This document shows positions 18,630 to 27,581 of a stretch of DNA of 64,000 nt, one piece after another. Origin of the DNA: JBDWFY01 sp039976075 (GTDB lineage Bacteria > Pseudomonadota > Alphaproteobacteria > Rhizobiales > Stappiaceae); the NCBI GenBank assembly GCA_039976075.1, contig JBDWFY010000001.1:682001-746000 (forward strand). The letters are read 5' to 3'. Both the position numbers and the translations under genes were made by a program. Numbering within the stretch: the stretch's first letter is position 1; every line of letters begins with the position of its first letter. The notes beneath the pieces were generated by a model. That model was not told the origin of the DNA. It was given only the letters and a program-made list of their open reading frames with translations, and did no database searches.

Positions 18630-19196
18630 TCAATTGGGCTTTTTTAGTTTGGACAGAACAGAAAACGGAGATGGCGGCCGGTCATCTGCAGCTTCGATTC
18701 CCTCCGGATTGGTTGTAAACGAAGGAAACTCAACGCCTTCAGCTTTTGGATATGGATCCAGCATCAACATGAACTGCTCCATGGCAACGACGCCCAGATC
18801 GATTGTCGATCCTTCAAAAAATTCAGGTGGCTCGATGCTTTCAAGATCGAACTCAATTTCACCCTCTTCATTGGGCGCGACGCGATACTTTTCCGCTTCC
18901 GACAACGGGACAACAGTGATTGAGAACTCCTCCGACATCGACGTCGCTAATGGCTCAAGAGTCACCACACACTTCTGCGTAACATCCGCCTCCAGTTCAC
19001 CGACTATCTTCACACCGGTTTTTCGCCAGGGCCGGAGTTCAAACCTGACTTGGAAACTCTCCATGGCCTCCAGGGCAGCAGCACGAACAATCGCTTCCAT
19101 TTCTTGCGGGCTGGCAGTCACCACAATCCGGCTCCCCTTGTTACTGAGCTCTTCAACATTGAACGGTCTTGAGAGTGGATTGGTGGATTGGGTCAT
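18630..19196 (-). CDS. DUF177 (YceD-like) protein
   Basis: 188-residue cytoplasmic protein of the DUF177/YceD family, linked in bacteria to 23S rRNA accumulation or processing. The alphaproteobacterial form has the segment DVTQKCVVTLEPLATSMSEEF, a single Cys where classic members carry a Cys-x-Arg/Cys pattern, and an acidic middle. It lies 17 bases downstream of the cytochrome chaperone gene and 150 bases upstream of plsX on the same strand. Confidence 0.85.
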   Translation of the reverse strand: MTQSTNPLSRPFNVEELSNKGSRIVVTASPQEMEAIVRAAALEAMESFQVRFELRPWRKTGVKIVGELEADVTQKCVVTLEPLATSMSEEFSITVVPLSEAEKYRVAPNEEGEIEFDLESIEPPEFFEGSTIDLGVVAMEQFMLMLDPYPKAEGVEFPSFTTNPEGIEAADDRPPSPFSVLSKLKKPN

Positions 19197-19213
19197 ATGA
19201 TTTTTATCCTGCT

Positions 19214-19738
19214 TTAGGCTGTTTCAGGCCAGGAAATATCCCCATTGACAATATGCTGCGCCGCCTGCCCTTCGAGCACGTCAACACAGGAAAATGCGTA
19301 ATCGGCCAATGCTTGACCATTCAGATCTTTGTCTGTTTCAGGATAAATATTTCGAACCAGTGCGGCAGCCAGCATTTGCGAATCGCGCTGCTCGATTGAC
19401 GGGCGATAAACGCTTGCCCGCCCATAAAATGCTTCGATCATCTTTTTTACTTTTTTGGGAACACTGGTGTCGCTAACCCCCATTTCTCTCAGATTTCTGT
19501 CCATATCTTTAAAAAACAAGTCAAAAATCTGTTGTCCAAAGTCCTTCACCTGCTTGTCTTCCGACTGAAAGCGGTGGAATAAAAGGATAAGGTGCAACAC
19601 AATCATGTCATAGCGACCGTCAACAGTATCCGGTACGGACAGCGTCTTGTAGAAATAGGGCTGCCGCGACTGTGCCACTATCTGGCTATAGATGCGGAAA
19701 ACAGACTGATCGTCGCGCCGATTGAAAAGGCCAAACAT
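19214..19738 (-). CDS. Ubiquinol-cytochrome c chaperone (CBP3/UQCC1-like)
   Basis: 174-residue member of the CBP3/Ubiq_cyt_C_chap family that assists cytochrome bc1 assembly. Family segments include QPYFYKTLSVPDTVDGRYDMIVLHLILLFHR, LFFKDMDRNLREMGVSDTSVPKKVKKM and FYGRASVY. The frame is open about 105 codons further upstream, but ATG 19738 (MFGLFNRR) gives the normal family N-terminus and leaves room for the divergent bamE promoter. Confidence 0.93.
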   Translation of the reverse strand: MFGLFNRRDDQSVFRIYSQIVAQSRQPYFYKTLSVPDTVDGRYDMIVLHLILLFHRFQSEDKQVKDFGQQIFDLFFKDMDRNLREMGVSDTSVPKKVKKMIEAFYGRASVYRPSIEQRDSQMLAAALVRNIYPETDKDLNGQALADYAFSCVDVLEGQAAQHIVNGDISWPETA

Positions 19739-19829
19739 CTTGGTAACAATTCCATTCGGGTCACTGTTGCCTTGTGACCGGATGCGGGTTAGGGATTTGA
19801 CCGGAATGCATAGGAGGTCTGCGTCCAGA

Positions 19830-20303
19830 ATGCGAGTCATGAAAACGGCTATAGATTTCACCGGTAGGAAACGCAAGCTCCGCACATTGACGTTGAGCGT
19901 TGTTTTGGTGGCATCCCTTTCCGGCTGCTTTACCAAAACGCTGCAACGAGGGCATGTCATCCCGGAGGATACGCTTGAGGAAATCCAAGTGGGATCCAGC
20001 GCCGAGCAGGTCGAATTGCTTTTGGGAACGCCATCCACAACATCTACGATCAACGGTCAGACCTACTATTATATCTCCCAGAAGAGCGAACAGATCGCGT
20101 TCATGAAAGAAGATATTGTGGATCAACGCGTGGTCGCCGTCTATTTCGACGAAGAGGGGCGTGTCAGGGATCTGGGGAATTACGGCATCAAGGATGGCAA
20201 AGTCTTCGACTTTATCGATCGCACCACGCGCACTGGCGGGCAGGATTACGGCTTCCTGACACAGGTTCTGCGCGGCGCAGCATCGCCCACGCTTGGTCTG
20301 TAA
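19830..20303 (+). CDS. bamE: Outer membrane assembly lipoprotein BamE (SmpA/OmlA)
   Basis: 157-residue outer-membrane lipoprotein of the BAM complex. The signal peptide runs into lipobox SLSGC, followed by LEEIQVGSSAEQVELLLGTPSTTSTINGQ, the SmpA/OmlA core. ATG 19830 is chosen because AGGAGG lies at 19812-19817; the longer frame to 19722 would overlap the divergent chaperone gene. It faces the cytochrome chaperone gene, a conserved alphaproteobacterial pairing. Confidence 0.93.
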   Translation: MRVMKTAIDFTGRKRKLRTLTLSVVLVASLSGCFTKTLQRGHVIPEDTLEEIQVGSSAEQVELLLGTPSTTSTINGQTYYYISQKSEQIAFMKEDIVDQRVVAVYFDEEGRVRDLGNYGIKDGKVFDFIDRTTRTGGQDYGFLTQVLRGAASPTLGL

Positions 20304-20315
20304 GAACAGACACCC

Positions 20316-20867
20316 TTACAGCATGGCGAATTCGTCGTCTGTGTTGTCCGGCGAATTTTCCGGCTCTACCATTTGCTGTTCGGGAGCAGGATGGGGAGCG
20401 ACGTCCGTCGCTTCATTCTCCGACGCAGGATCGTCGTCCGGAAGCGGCTTTGGATTGATGACAGTTTTCGGATTGGCCAGTACACGGTTAATCCGCAAAT
20501 AGAGCGACTTTGGTGAGATCGGTTTCGCCAGATATTCGGTGGAACCCAACCGCATCGCCTCCAGGACATTCGCCTTCTGAGTATGAGCGGATAGCATTAT
20601 CACCGGTTTTTGAACCAGACCCGGATCGCCGCTGCCTCTGATCAACCGCAGAAATTCCGCACCATCAACCGGGGTCATAACCCAATCGCAAATGACAATA
20701 TCCGGATCCCGCTCGGCAAGGACTTCCAGCCCGTCGGCACCGTCTGCGGCTTCATAGACACTTCTGACGCCAAAACCTTGCAGAATCGTGCGCACCAGCG
20801 TCCGCATGAAGTTGTTATCTTCAATATGCAGAAAGGATAAATTGCGCAGTTCAACCGGATCAGCCAT
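20316..20867 (-). CDS. Single-domain response regulator with acidic C-terminal tail
   Basis: 183-residue CheY-like receiver. The acidic pocket is in HIEDNN, the phosphoacceptor Asp in IVICDWVMTPVDG, the conserved Ser/Thr in MLSAH and the Lys in LAKPISP. No output domain follows; the last ~50 residues are Pro/Glu/Asp-rich and probably disordered. It converges with bamE, 12 bases apart. No partner kinase is nearby, so its role in a pathway cannot be inferred. Confidence 0.9.
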   Translation of the reverse strand: MADPVELRNLSFLHIEDNNFMRTLVRTILQGFGVRSVYEAADGADGLEVLAERDPDIVICDWVMTPVDGAEFLRLIRGSGDPGLVQKPVIMLSAHTQKANVLEAMRLGSTEYLAKPISPKSLYLRINRVLANPKTVINPKPLPDDDPASENEATDVAPHPAPEQQMVEPENSPDNTDDEFAML

Positions 20868-20990
20868 GCACTTTATGCCACAATCAATTTTTTGAGAAAG
20901 GGCCGAAATTGCTCTTTTCTAAGCACCACAATGACGTGCTTTCGTAAAAATACGATTAAATCAGTAGTTGCGAATATAGCAATAGTGAAC

Positions 20991-21023
20991 AAAAGAAAAA
21001 GAGGTGGACCAGAATCCACCTCT
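20991..21023 (-). terminator. Rho-independent terminator of the DAHP synthase gene
   Basis: On the minus strand AGAGGTGGA pairs with TCCACCTCT around a six-base loop and runs into TTTTTCTTTTG. It lies about 55 bases past the stop of the DAHP synthase gene. Confidence 0.85.
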
Positions 21024-21076
21024 CTTCACTTTCGGTCACACCATCCAAGGTGCCCTGTGCAGTTCGCTCACTCTGT

Positions 21077-22462
21077 TCAAGCGCCAACTGCTACTGTTTC
21101 GGAGCGTTCATCTCGCTCCTTTTTCAGATTTTCTGCAATCAGAAACGCCAGTTCAAGCGCCTGATCGGCATTCAAGCGCGGATCACAGTGAGTGTGATAG
21201 CGATCAGAAAGGTCATTTTCAGAAATAGCGCGAGCACCACCTGTACATTCCGTGACGTTTTTGCCTGTCATTTCGACATGAACGCCACCGGCGTGGGTAC
21301 CTTCAGCACGGTGAACGGCGAAGAATGCCTCGACCTCCTTCAAAATGCGATCAAACGGGCGCGTTTTGAAACCTGTGGACGCTTTGATCGTGTTTCCGTG
21401 CATGGGATCAGATGACCAGACGACAGTCCGTCCTTCACGCTCAACCGCCCGAACCAGCTTGGGCAGATGATCAAATACCTTGTCCGCGCCGAAACGGCAG
21501 ATCAAGGTCATGCGGCCGGCTTCGTCTTCCGGGTTCAGCGTATCGAGCAATCTGATCAGCTCGTCGGGTTCAAGCGAAGGACCGCATTTGACGCCGATCG
21601 GATTTTTTACGCCGCGGAAAAACTCAACGTGGGCATGATCCGGCTGCCTTGTCCGGTCGCCAATCCAGACCATATGGCCTGATGTCGCGTACCATTCGCC
21701 CGATGTGGAATCCACGCGCGCAAATGCCTCTTCATATCCAAGCAGCAACGCTTCATGGCTGGTGAAAAAGTCCGTCGAACGGAGTGCCGGCACTGTGTCA
21801 GGATCTATCCCGCACGCCTGCATGAAGTCCAAGGCCTCGGAAATTCTGTCAGCAACCGCCTGATAGCGACCCGACTGCGGTGTATCCTTGACAAATCCCA
21901 GTGTCCAGCGATGGACATGATCGAGATTGGCAAAACCGCCTTGCGCAAAGGCGCGCAGTAGATTGAGCGTCGCAGCTGACTGCCGATATGCCATTTCCTG
22001 ACGGTTGGGATCCGGTATCCGGCTTTCAGGCGAAAAAGAAATGTCATTGACGATATCGCCGCGGTAACTGGGAAGCTCTACCTCACCCTGCGTCTCGGTC
22101 GATGCGGAGCGCGGCTTGGCAAACTGACCGGCGATCCGGCCAACCTTTACGACCGGCTGGGCCGCCGCATAGGTCAGAACGACCGCCATCTGCAGGAAGA
22201 CTCTGAAAAAGTCCCGAATGTTGTCGGGGTGATGTTCAGCAAAAGCCTCTGCACAATCACCTCCCTGAAGGAGAAAACCGCGTCCCTGTGAAACTTCGGC
22301 TAATTGCCCTTTAAGATTGCGGGCCTCACCAGCGAAAACAAGCGGAGGATATGTTGCAAGACGTGCTTCAACTGCTCCAAGGGCTCCCGCGTCGGGATAT
22401 TCCGGCATCTGCAATACTGGCTTAGACCTCCAGGAATCCGGTGTCCATTTTTCAGCCATCAC
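21077..22462 (-). CDS. 3-deoxy-7-phosphoheptulonate synthase, class II
   Basis: 461-residue class II (plant/mycobacterial type) DAHP synthase, first enzyme of the shikimate pathway, joining phosphoenolpyruvate and erythrose 4-phosphate. Family segments are GRGFLLQGGDCAEAF, VKVGRIAGQFAKPRS, WIGDRTRQPDHAHVEF, VVWSSDPMHGN and HAGGVHVEMTGKNVTECTGG. Two adjacent Met codons open the frame. It is monocistronic, with its own terminator, and divergent from the VIT1-type transporter gene. Confidence 0.96.
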   Translation of the reverse strand: MMAEKWTPDSWRSKPVLQMPEYPDAGALGAVEARLATYPPLVFAGEARNLKGQLAEVSQGRGFLLQGGDCAEAFAEHHPDNIRDFFRVFLQMAVVLTYAAAQPVVKVGRIAGQFAKPRSASTETQGEVELPSYRGDIVNDISFSPESRIPDPNRQEMAYRQSAATLNLLRAFAQGGFANLDHVHRWTLGFVKDTPQSGRYQAVADRISEALDFMQACGIDPDTVPALRSTDFFTSHEALLLGYEEAFARVDSTSGEWYATSGHMVWIGDRTRQPDHAHVEFFRGVKNPIGVKCGPSLEPDELIRLLDTLNPEDEAGRMTLICRFGADKVFDHLPKLVRAVEREGRTVVWSSDPMHGNTIKASTGFKTRPFDRILKEVEAFFAVHRAEGTHAGGVHVEMTGKNVTECTGGARAISENDLSDRYHTHCDPRLNADQALELAFLIAENLKKERDERSETVAVGA

Positions 22463-22623
22463 TCACTCCTGATATTCAATTCCACCGGCATCTCAGTATT
22501 TTACACAATGGTGCGAACAGGCCATTTTGGCCACACTGTTGCCGGGCTGCACCTGACGTGCGCGGCGTTATACACGCCCACCGTTACAAAAACCAGACGA
22601 AAGCGAGCTTTTTAGTACTCACA

Positions 22624-23346
22624 ATGCAACATGAACACGAGCATACCACCGAGGCGATTGTAAAACGCCTTGTCGTGGGGCCGAAGATAAACTACCTGCG
22701 CGATTGGGTTTATGGCGGCATCGACGGTGCAGTAACGACTTTTGCCATCGTGGCGGGAGCAATTGGTGCTGAATTGTCGACCGGAATCGTTCTGGTTCTG
22801 GGGATTGCCAATTTATTGGCTGACGGATTTTCAATGGCCGCTGCAAATTATGCCGGCACCAAGGCGGAGATTGACGATTACAATCGTCTGCGAGCGATGG
22901 AAGAACGTCACATCGACTTGTTTCCCGAAGGTGAACGGGAAGAGATCAGACAAATCTACAAGCTGAAGGGGTATCGCGGCTCGCAACTGGAGCGCCTTGT
23001 GTCGCTGATTACGGGCAAGAAAGAAAACTGGATCGATACCATGCTCAACGAAGAACACGGTCTGTCCAATGTGCTCAGGTCCCCCGTCAAATCGGCCTTG
23101 GCGACATTCGCAGCTTTTGTTCTGTGCGGCGGCGTTCCGCTGCTCCCATTCGTCATCGAACCGGTCAGTGCGCCGCTTGTTGCGACGTGTATAACCGGTG
23201 CCGTCTTTTTCGGCATCGGATCGGTCAAGTCCCATTGGTCTACCGGGCGCTGGTATTTTTCTGGCTTGGAAACCACGCTGATCGGCATGAGCGCAGCGAG
23301 TATTGCCTGGGGCGTCGGATACATGTTGCAGGGATTTGCACAGTAA
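22624..23346 (+). CDS. VIT1/CCC1-family Fe2+/Mn2+ transporter
   Basis: 240-residue membrane protein of the VIT1/CCC1 family, which exports or sequesters iron or manganese. The first helix region reads YLRDWVYGGIDGAVTTFAIVAGAIGAELS, followed by LLADGFSMAAANYAGTKAE, a cytoplasmic amphipathic metal-binding loop, and three C-terminal helices. There is no fused ferritin-like domain, so it is not the MbfA form. ATG 22624 (MQHEHEH) is chosen: its His-rich N-terminus fits metal binding, while the longer frame to 22441 overlaps the divergent gene. Confidence 0.9.
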   Translation: MQHEHEHTTEAIVKRLVVGPKINYLRDWVYGGIDGAVTTFAIVAGAIGAELSTGIVLVLGIANLLADGFSMAAANYAGTKAEIDDYNRLRAMEERHIDLFPEGEREEIRQIYKLKGYRGSQLERLVSLITGKKENWIDTMLNEEHGLSNVLRSPVKSALATFAAFVLCGGVPLLPFVIEPVSAPLVATCITGAVFFGIGSVKSHWSTGRWYFSGLETTLIGMSAASIAWGVGYMLQGFAQ

Positions 23347-23375
23347 TAACTGCCGGCAATCCTCAATACGGATGT

Positions 23376-23969
23376 TTACAGCCAGCGCGCACCTATCTCC
23401 CTGAGCGCGGTGTCAAAAAAATCGGATTCCTGCGCTGTCAGTTTCGCCGCACGAGGATAAACGGGATTGTGGCGATCACTTAACATCGGCACATGCCATC
23501 CTTCCGTCTCTTCAACAAAGTGCCTAACGCCCAATTCTCCCCAAAGGTCGTGAAATCCCTTCAATACGCAATCGACATAACTTTGAAGTATCGGGTGATC
23601 TTCATCTCCCCAGCGATACTGATCCTCCTTTGCACTGTAGATATAGGCCGACTGATGCCGTGCCGCGTTGAAATCAGCCCCATCAGGCGAAAAGTCGGAT
23701 GTTTGAAAATCATGACGATTGTACCGCCACTCCCGCTTATCAAGATCCGCCAGCTCTTTCAATTCCTCTTCCACAAGCACACCGCGTATGGATGACGTGG
23801 CATCGGGGACTGCGGTTAGAGTGCAGATTTTACCCCGAGGTGTTTGTCCAGCGATGCGCCATTGGCGCTTCCAGCCGCGTAAAATCCCAGCCGACGCACT
23901 ACTCGTTGCCGGTCGTGTTTGACCATTTACCAGCGACCCATATCCGAAATAGCAAAACCTGGTTTTCAT
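23376..23969 (-). CDS. Gamma-glutamylcyclotransferase-like protein
   Basis: 197-residue GGCT/AIG2-fold protein. The N-terminal FGYGSLVNG is the substrate-binding loop of this fold; GWKRQWRI and the EEELKELADLDKRE region follow. Members act on gamma-glutamyl peptides or similar amines, but specificity varies widely. The start at 23969 (MKTRFCYFGYGSL) is preferred over 24023. It is convergent with the transporter gene. Confidence 0.82.
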   Translation of the reverse strand: MKTRFCYFGYGSLVNGQTRPATSSASAGILRGWKRQWRIAGQTPRGKICTLTAVPDATSSIRGVLVEEELKELADLDKREWRYNRHDFQTSDFSPDGADFNAARHQSAYIYSAKEDQYRWGDEDHPILQSYVDCVLKGFHDLWGELGVRHFVEETEGWHVPMLSDRHNPVYPRAAKLTAQESDFFDTALREIGARWL

Positions 23970-24112
23970 TGATCTGTCAGTTTCCAATCGGCTCGCCTCC
24001 CAACGCGGCCATCGAACAAACAAAGGGGAACAATCCGACTTGATTTTCTTTAGCCAAGATCAAATATTCCAATAGAGTGAGGATCTAACAACAATCCGAT
24101 CGAGGGCCAAAC

Positions 24113-25294
24113 TTGTCAACAATAGACCTTGCAAGGGTTCGTGCGGAAACGCCCGGTTGCGAAACAGTCATTCATCTCAACAATGCCGGCGCTTCCCTTC
24201 CCCCGCTTAGCACGATCAACGCTGTGCGCAAGCATCTTGACCTTGAAGCCCGCATTGGTGGCTACGAGGCTCATGCGGTTGCCCAGAAGGCATTTGACGA
24301 TTTTTATGGTGCCGTGGCCGAACTCGTTGGTGCAGACAGATCTGAAACGGCCTTTGTCGAAAACGCCACGCGAGCCTGGGATCTGGCGTTCTTTTCGATC
24401 CCGTTCGAGCCCGGTGATCAGATCATCACCTGCCGATCGGAGTATGTCTCCAACTACATTGCCTTGCTTCAGATGAAGGCCCAGCGCGGTATTGAAATCA
24501 TACTCATCGATGATGATGCCGACGGGCAGGTCGATCTTAAAGCACTGGAAAATGCCATAACGCCCAAAACTCGCCTGATCTCAATAACGCATGTGCCCAC
24601 ACAGGGCGGGCTGATAAATCCGGCGGCTGCCGTGGGCGAAATTGCCCGCCGATACGGCGTACTCTATTTGCTTGATGCCTGTCAGTCAGCAGGTCAGCTG
24701 GACCTGGATGTCAAAGCAATCGGTTGCCATCTCCTTTCCGGAACCGGAAGAAAATATCTCCGGGGTCCGCGGGGAACCGGATTTCTTTACGTGAACAAAG
24801 AGATTGTCGATACCTTGCATCCTCCGTTTGTGGATCTGGAATCTGCAGAGTGGCTGGATGCGGACACCTACAAGCTGCGTCCCGGCGCCAAGCGATTTGA
24901 AACTTGGGAACGGTTTGTGGCCGGACAAATAGGCCTTGCTTCAGCGATCAGATATGCCCTCGATCTGGGTTTGCCGGCCATCGAAGCGCGGGTAAAGATG
25001 CTTGGAGCGGATTTACGCACCGCCCTGGAAAGAATATCCGGCGTTCATGTCCATGATCTTGGGGCTGAACGCGGAGGCATTGTCACGTTTGCGATGGATC
25101 ACGCCACGCCGGATCAAATCAAAAACAGATTGGCAAAAAGCAACATCAATGTCTCTATTTCCAGCCACACCTCTGCTCAGATTGATCTGCCAAGGCGAGG
25201 CTTGCATTCTCTCGTCCGGGCTTCTGTCCACTACTATAATAGTGAGGAAGAGCTGGATACGTTCTGCCGTGTCCTGGCAGAAATGAAACCGTAA
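24113..25294 (+). CDS. Class V PLP-dependent aminotransferase/lyase
   Basis: 393-residue fold-type I PLP enzyme of the cysteine desulfurase-like (class V) group. HLNNAGASLPP opens the fold, LLDACQSAGQLDLD holds the PLP-pyridine Asp, and SGTGRKYLRGPRGTGFLYV holds the PLP Lys. Similar proteins include EgtE-like C-S lyases and isopenicillin epimerase-like enzymes; the substrate cannot be assigned. The frame begins at TTG 24113, with GAGGG upstream and no nearby in-frame ATG. No sulfur-assembly genes are adjacent, so a housekeeping IscS/SufS role is unlikely. Confidence 0.82.
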   Translation: MSTIDLARVRAETPGCETVIHLNNAGASLPPLSTINAVRKHLDLEARIGGYEAHAVAQKAFDDFYGAVAELVGADRSETAFVENATRAWDLAFFSIPFEPGDQIITCRSEYVSNYIALLQMKAQRGIEIILIDDDADGQVDLKALENAITPKTRLISITHVPTQGGLINPAAAVGEIARRYGVLYLLDACQSAGQLDLDVKAIGCHLLSGTGRKYLRGPRGTGFLYVNKEIVDTLHPPFVDLESAEWLDADTYKLRPGAKRFETWERFVAGQIGLASAIRYALDLGLPAIEARVKMLGADLRTALERISGVHVHDLGAERGGIVTFAMDHATPDQIKNRLAKSNINVSISSHTSAQIDLPRRGLHSLVRASVHYYNSEEELDTFCRVLAEMKP

Positions 25295-25409
25295 AATCCC
25301 TCCCTGTGACAGGCCAGACCTTCGCTTGCTAATCCAGTACCTTTCGACAATCTGATAGTTCAGCAGGCGACACCTCCCCTCTGTAAGGCGATGCCACCTG
25401 CTAGGAAGG

Positions 25410-25889
25410 TTACTGCTTGAGCAAACGATCGCCATGGGGATTGTCGATAATCATCCGCCAACTGCCATCTGGCTGCCGACGCATCACCGCAACAGAGAGA
25501 CCTGACTGATGGATATCGCTACCATCAGGTGCCTTGGCCGTCATTTTCCATGGGGCAAAATGAATAGCAATGTCACCGGAGACATAAACCTCGTGGCCGT
25601 TATAGTAGTCAAACGCCGGATTGAGTTTGGCCATTGCGGAAAATGATGCGCGGATTTGGTCCTCCGCAGAAATGGGCACTCCTGGTTCAAACATGATCTG
25701 CGCGCCTGGTTCATAAACTGCAACGACATCTTCAATCGCACCTTCTTGGAAGGCACCGGTCATTTCCTGGACAAGGTCCAGGACTTCTTGCTGATCGCTC
25801 GACATGGTAATTTTCCTTTCCGCCAGAACAGGCGATACAAACGCCAAGCCAAGCAAACTCAGCGTGGTCGCCAAAAAAATAGTTTTCAA
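25410..25889 (-). CDS. Secreted SnoaL-like/DUF4440 protein
   Basis: 159-residue exported protein. The signal peptide (KTIFLATTLSLLGLAFVSPVLA) precedes a cystatin-like alpha+beta cone domain of the SnoaL/ketosteroid-isomerase type (EMTGAFQEGAIEDVVAVYEPGAQ, then HFAPWKMTAKAPDGS and DGSWRMIIDNPHG). The start is TTG 25889, six bases after AGGAG; an upstream ATG at 25919 would spoil the signal peptide. It lies about 100 bases downstream of the ECF sigma gene on the same strand and may be part of its output. The ligand is unknown. Confidence 0.75.
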   Translation of the reverse strand: MKTIFLATTLSLLGLAFVSPVLAERKITMSSDQQEVLDLVQEMTGAFQEGAIEDVVAVYEPGAQIMFEPGVPISAEDQIRASFSAMAKLNPAFDYYNGHEVYVSGDIAIHFAPWKMTAKAPDGSDIHQSGLSVAVMRRQPDGSWRMIIDNPHGDRLLKQ

Positions 25890-25993
25890 TTCCAACTCCT
25901 GTGTTGAACAAGGGTGCAAGACGCACCTGGTTATGCGCGCGGGTCGGTTATCCGGCGCGTAGGAAATTCACAATTGAACCGATAAAGTCCGGG

Positions 25994-26797
25994 TTACCCG
26001 ACAATCTGCATAATGAGACTGCCCAGTTCCCGAGGGCTTCGAAAATTCGGGGTGGCGGTCTGCAACGTCAGAGTTTTGAGGTCTCCCTCAACCCGCCGGA
26101 CCTTTTCAACAACTGAGGCATAGGCGGGGGAATTCTTGTTCAAGAATTCGGTCCGCTCTCCAGTGACACGTCCGGCTGCTTTAGCAGTTGCAAGACGCCG
26201 GTCGCATCGACATCGGGCATTGTCATTGGCAAGACCGCAATTTTGGCTCGTAAACTCCACGACTTTTGCCCGGGCCCGTGACAGACGCTGTCTGTAGTTA
26301 CTCTTGCTCAGGTCAAGAATCACCGCCGCTTCAGCGTGCTCCATTTCCAGAATATCGCCCAGCACATAGGCCACTCGGTGTTTTGTATCCAGACAGAGCA
26401 GCATTGCCATCGTGCAGGATATGCGCAGCTCGTTAAGCAGTACCGCGCTGTCGGCAGGCAATTCGGGCTCTGCCTGCAACCCGGTCTCCAGATCGGCCTT
26501 GAACATTTCAAAAGTAAGGCCACGATCCCGATCGCGCGACTTCTTCGCATTCACCAGGTAATTTACAGCAATGCGATAAGTCCAGGTAGAGAACGTGCTT
26601 TCGCCCCGAAATGTCGAGAGCTTTGTGACGATCAAAATCAATACTTCCTGCGTTGCTTCGAGCGCATCCTCCGGGTCAACGAGCATCCGGCGGGCGAGCC
26701 CATAAATCCTGTCCTGGCTGTTAAGAACGACTTGTTCGAGTGCCCGACGGTCACCCTGCTGCGCTGCCTCAACGACTTTCACGAAATCTGTATCCAC
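25994..26797 (-). CDS. ECF-type RNA polymerase sigma factor with Cys-rich C-terminal extension
   Basis: 267-residue extracytoplasmic-function sigma factor. Region 2 reads DRIYGLARRMLVDPEDALEATQEVLI and STFSTWTYRIAVNYL; region 4 reads VLGDILEMEHAEAAVILDLSKSNYRQRLSRAR. Past the usual end there is a tail beginning NCGLANDNARCRCDRR, a three-Cys motif found in a subset of ECF factors and suited to metal or redox sensing, then ~75 further residues. No anti-sigma gene is adjacent, which fits control by the C-terminal extension. The SnoaL-like gene follows; the VOC gene is divergent. Confidence 0.88.
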   Translation of the reverse strand: MDTDFVKVVEAAQQGDRRALEQVVLNSQDRIYGLARRMLVDPEDALEATQEVLILIVTKLSTFRGESTFSTWTYRIAVNYLVNAKKSRDRDRGLTFEMFKADLETGLQAEPELPADSAVLLNELRISCTMAMLLCLDTKHRVAYVLGDILEMEHAEAAVILDLSKSNYRQRLSRARAKVVEFTSQNCGLANDNARCRCDRRLATAKAAGRVTGERTEFLNKNSPAYASVVEKVRRVEGDLKTLTLQTATPNFRSPRELGSLIMQIVG

Positions 26798-26916
26798 GTT
26801 TAACGTCCCTCATCGTGTCATCTGAAAGGTTAGACGCTCGTTCGAAGCCATGTGTGACAAAAAAAGATCAGACTCGAAAGCGCAACTCAAATCACGCTCA
26901 CAGCTAAGGCAATCAC

Positions 26917-26938
26917 TCCTGACAGGAGGCTGTCAGGA
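26917..26938. repeat. Perfect inverted repeat upstream of the VOC gene
   Basis: TCCTGACA (26917-26924) and TGTCAGGA (26931-26938) form a perfect eight-base inverted repeat around GGAGGC, midway between the divergent sigma factor and VOC genes. It could be an operator or a leader hairpin ahead of the VOC ribosome binding site (AAAGGAG). Confidence 0.45.
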
Positions 26939-26988
26939 GGCCTGTGCGATCCCTTGGAGGACATCAAATCAAAAGGAGATAAACGGAT

Positions 26989-27360
26989 ATGACATTCAGT
27001 CCCCAACATTTCACTGTCTGGGCGGAAATCCCGGTGACCGACCTGGACAAGGCAATCGAATTCTACAACGCAGTCTTCGACATTGAACTAAAGAAACAGG
27101 ACGACGGTCCCAGCACGATCGCAATGTTCCCCACCGCAGACGGCATGGGCGTCGCTGGCCATCTTTACGTCGGAGAATCAGCGAAATCGGGAAATGGCCC
27201 GACAGTCCACTTCGCCTGCCCGGGAGACCTGCAGGAAGCCCTCAACCGCGTAAAAAGTTCGGGCGGCAAAGTGCTTTCGGATATAATTTCTATTCCTGCC
27301 GGCCGCTTCGGTTACTGTTTAGACCTGGATGGCAACTCGTTCGGTGTATTTGCCCGATAG
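26989..27360 (+). CDS. VOC-superfamily protein (glyoxalase-like)
   Basis: 123-residue vicinal-oxygen-chelate protein. It opens with AEIPVTDLDKAIEFYNAVF and ends with GRFGYCLDLDGNSFGVFA, the two beta-alpha-beta-beta-beta halves of the fold. Metal-ligand positions are only partly obvious, and members include glyoxalases, dioxygenases and antibiotic-binding proteins, so no reaction is assigned. AAAGGAG precedes ATG 26989 by about eight bases. It is divergent from the ECF sigma gene. Confidence 0.85.
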   Translation: MTFSPQHFTVWAEIPVTDLDKAIEFYNAVFDIELKKQDDGPSTIAMFPTADGMGVAGHLYVGESAKSGNGPTVHFACPGDLQEALNRVKSSGGKVLSDIISIPAGRFGYCLDLDGNSFGVFAR

Positions 27361-27581
27361 TCATGACAAAGGGCGGCGATAACGGTGTATTCCAGGCACG
27401 ATTATTGACCGCCCTCCTCCCCGAATTTAGATCTCATGAAAAAAACTGCCAAATATATTGCGAAGATTCTGCGGCGCTCGTAATTCGCCATTGAACAAGC
27501 ATTAAGTGTGCTTTGGGTCACAATCTTGTGACCGGTTGCCTGCTAAAGTATGATCCTCACCACAATTTGAGGGAAATTCAA

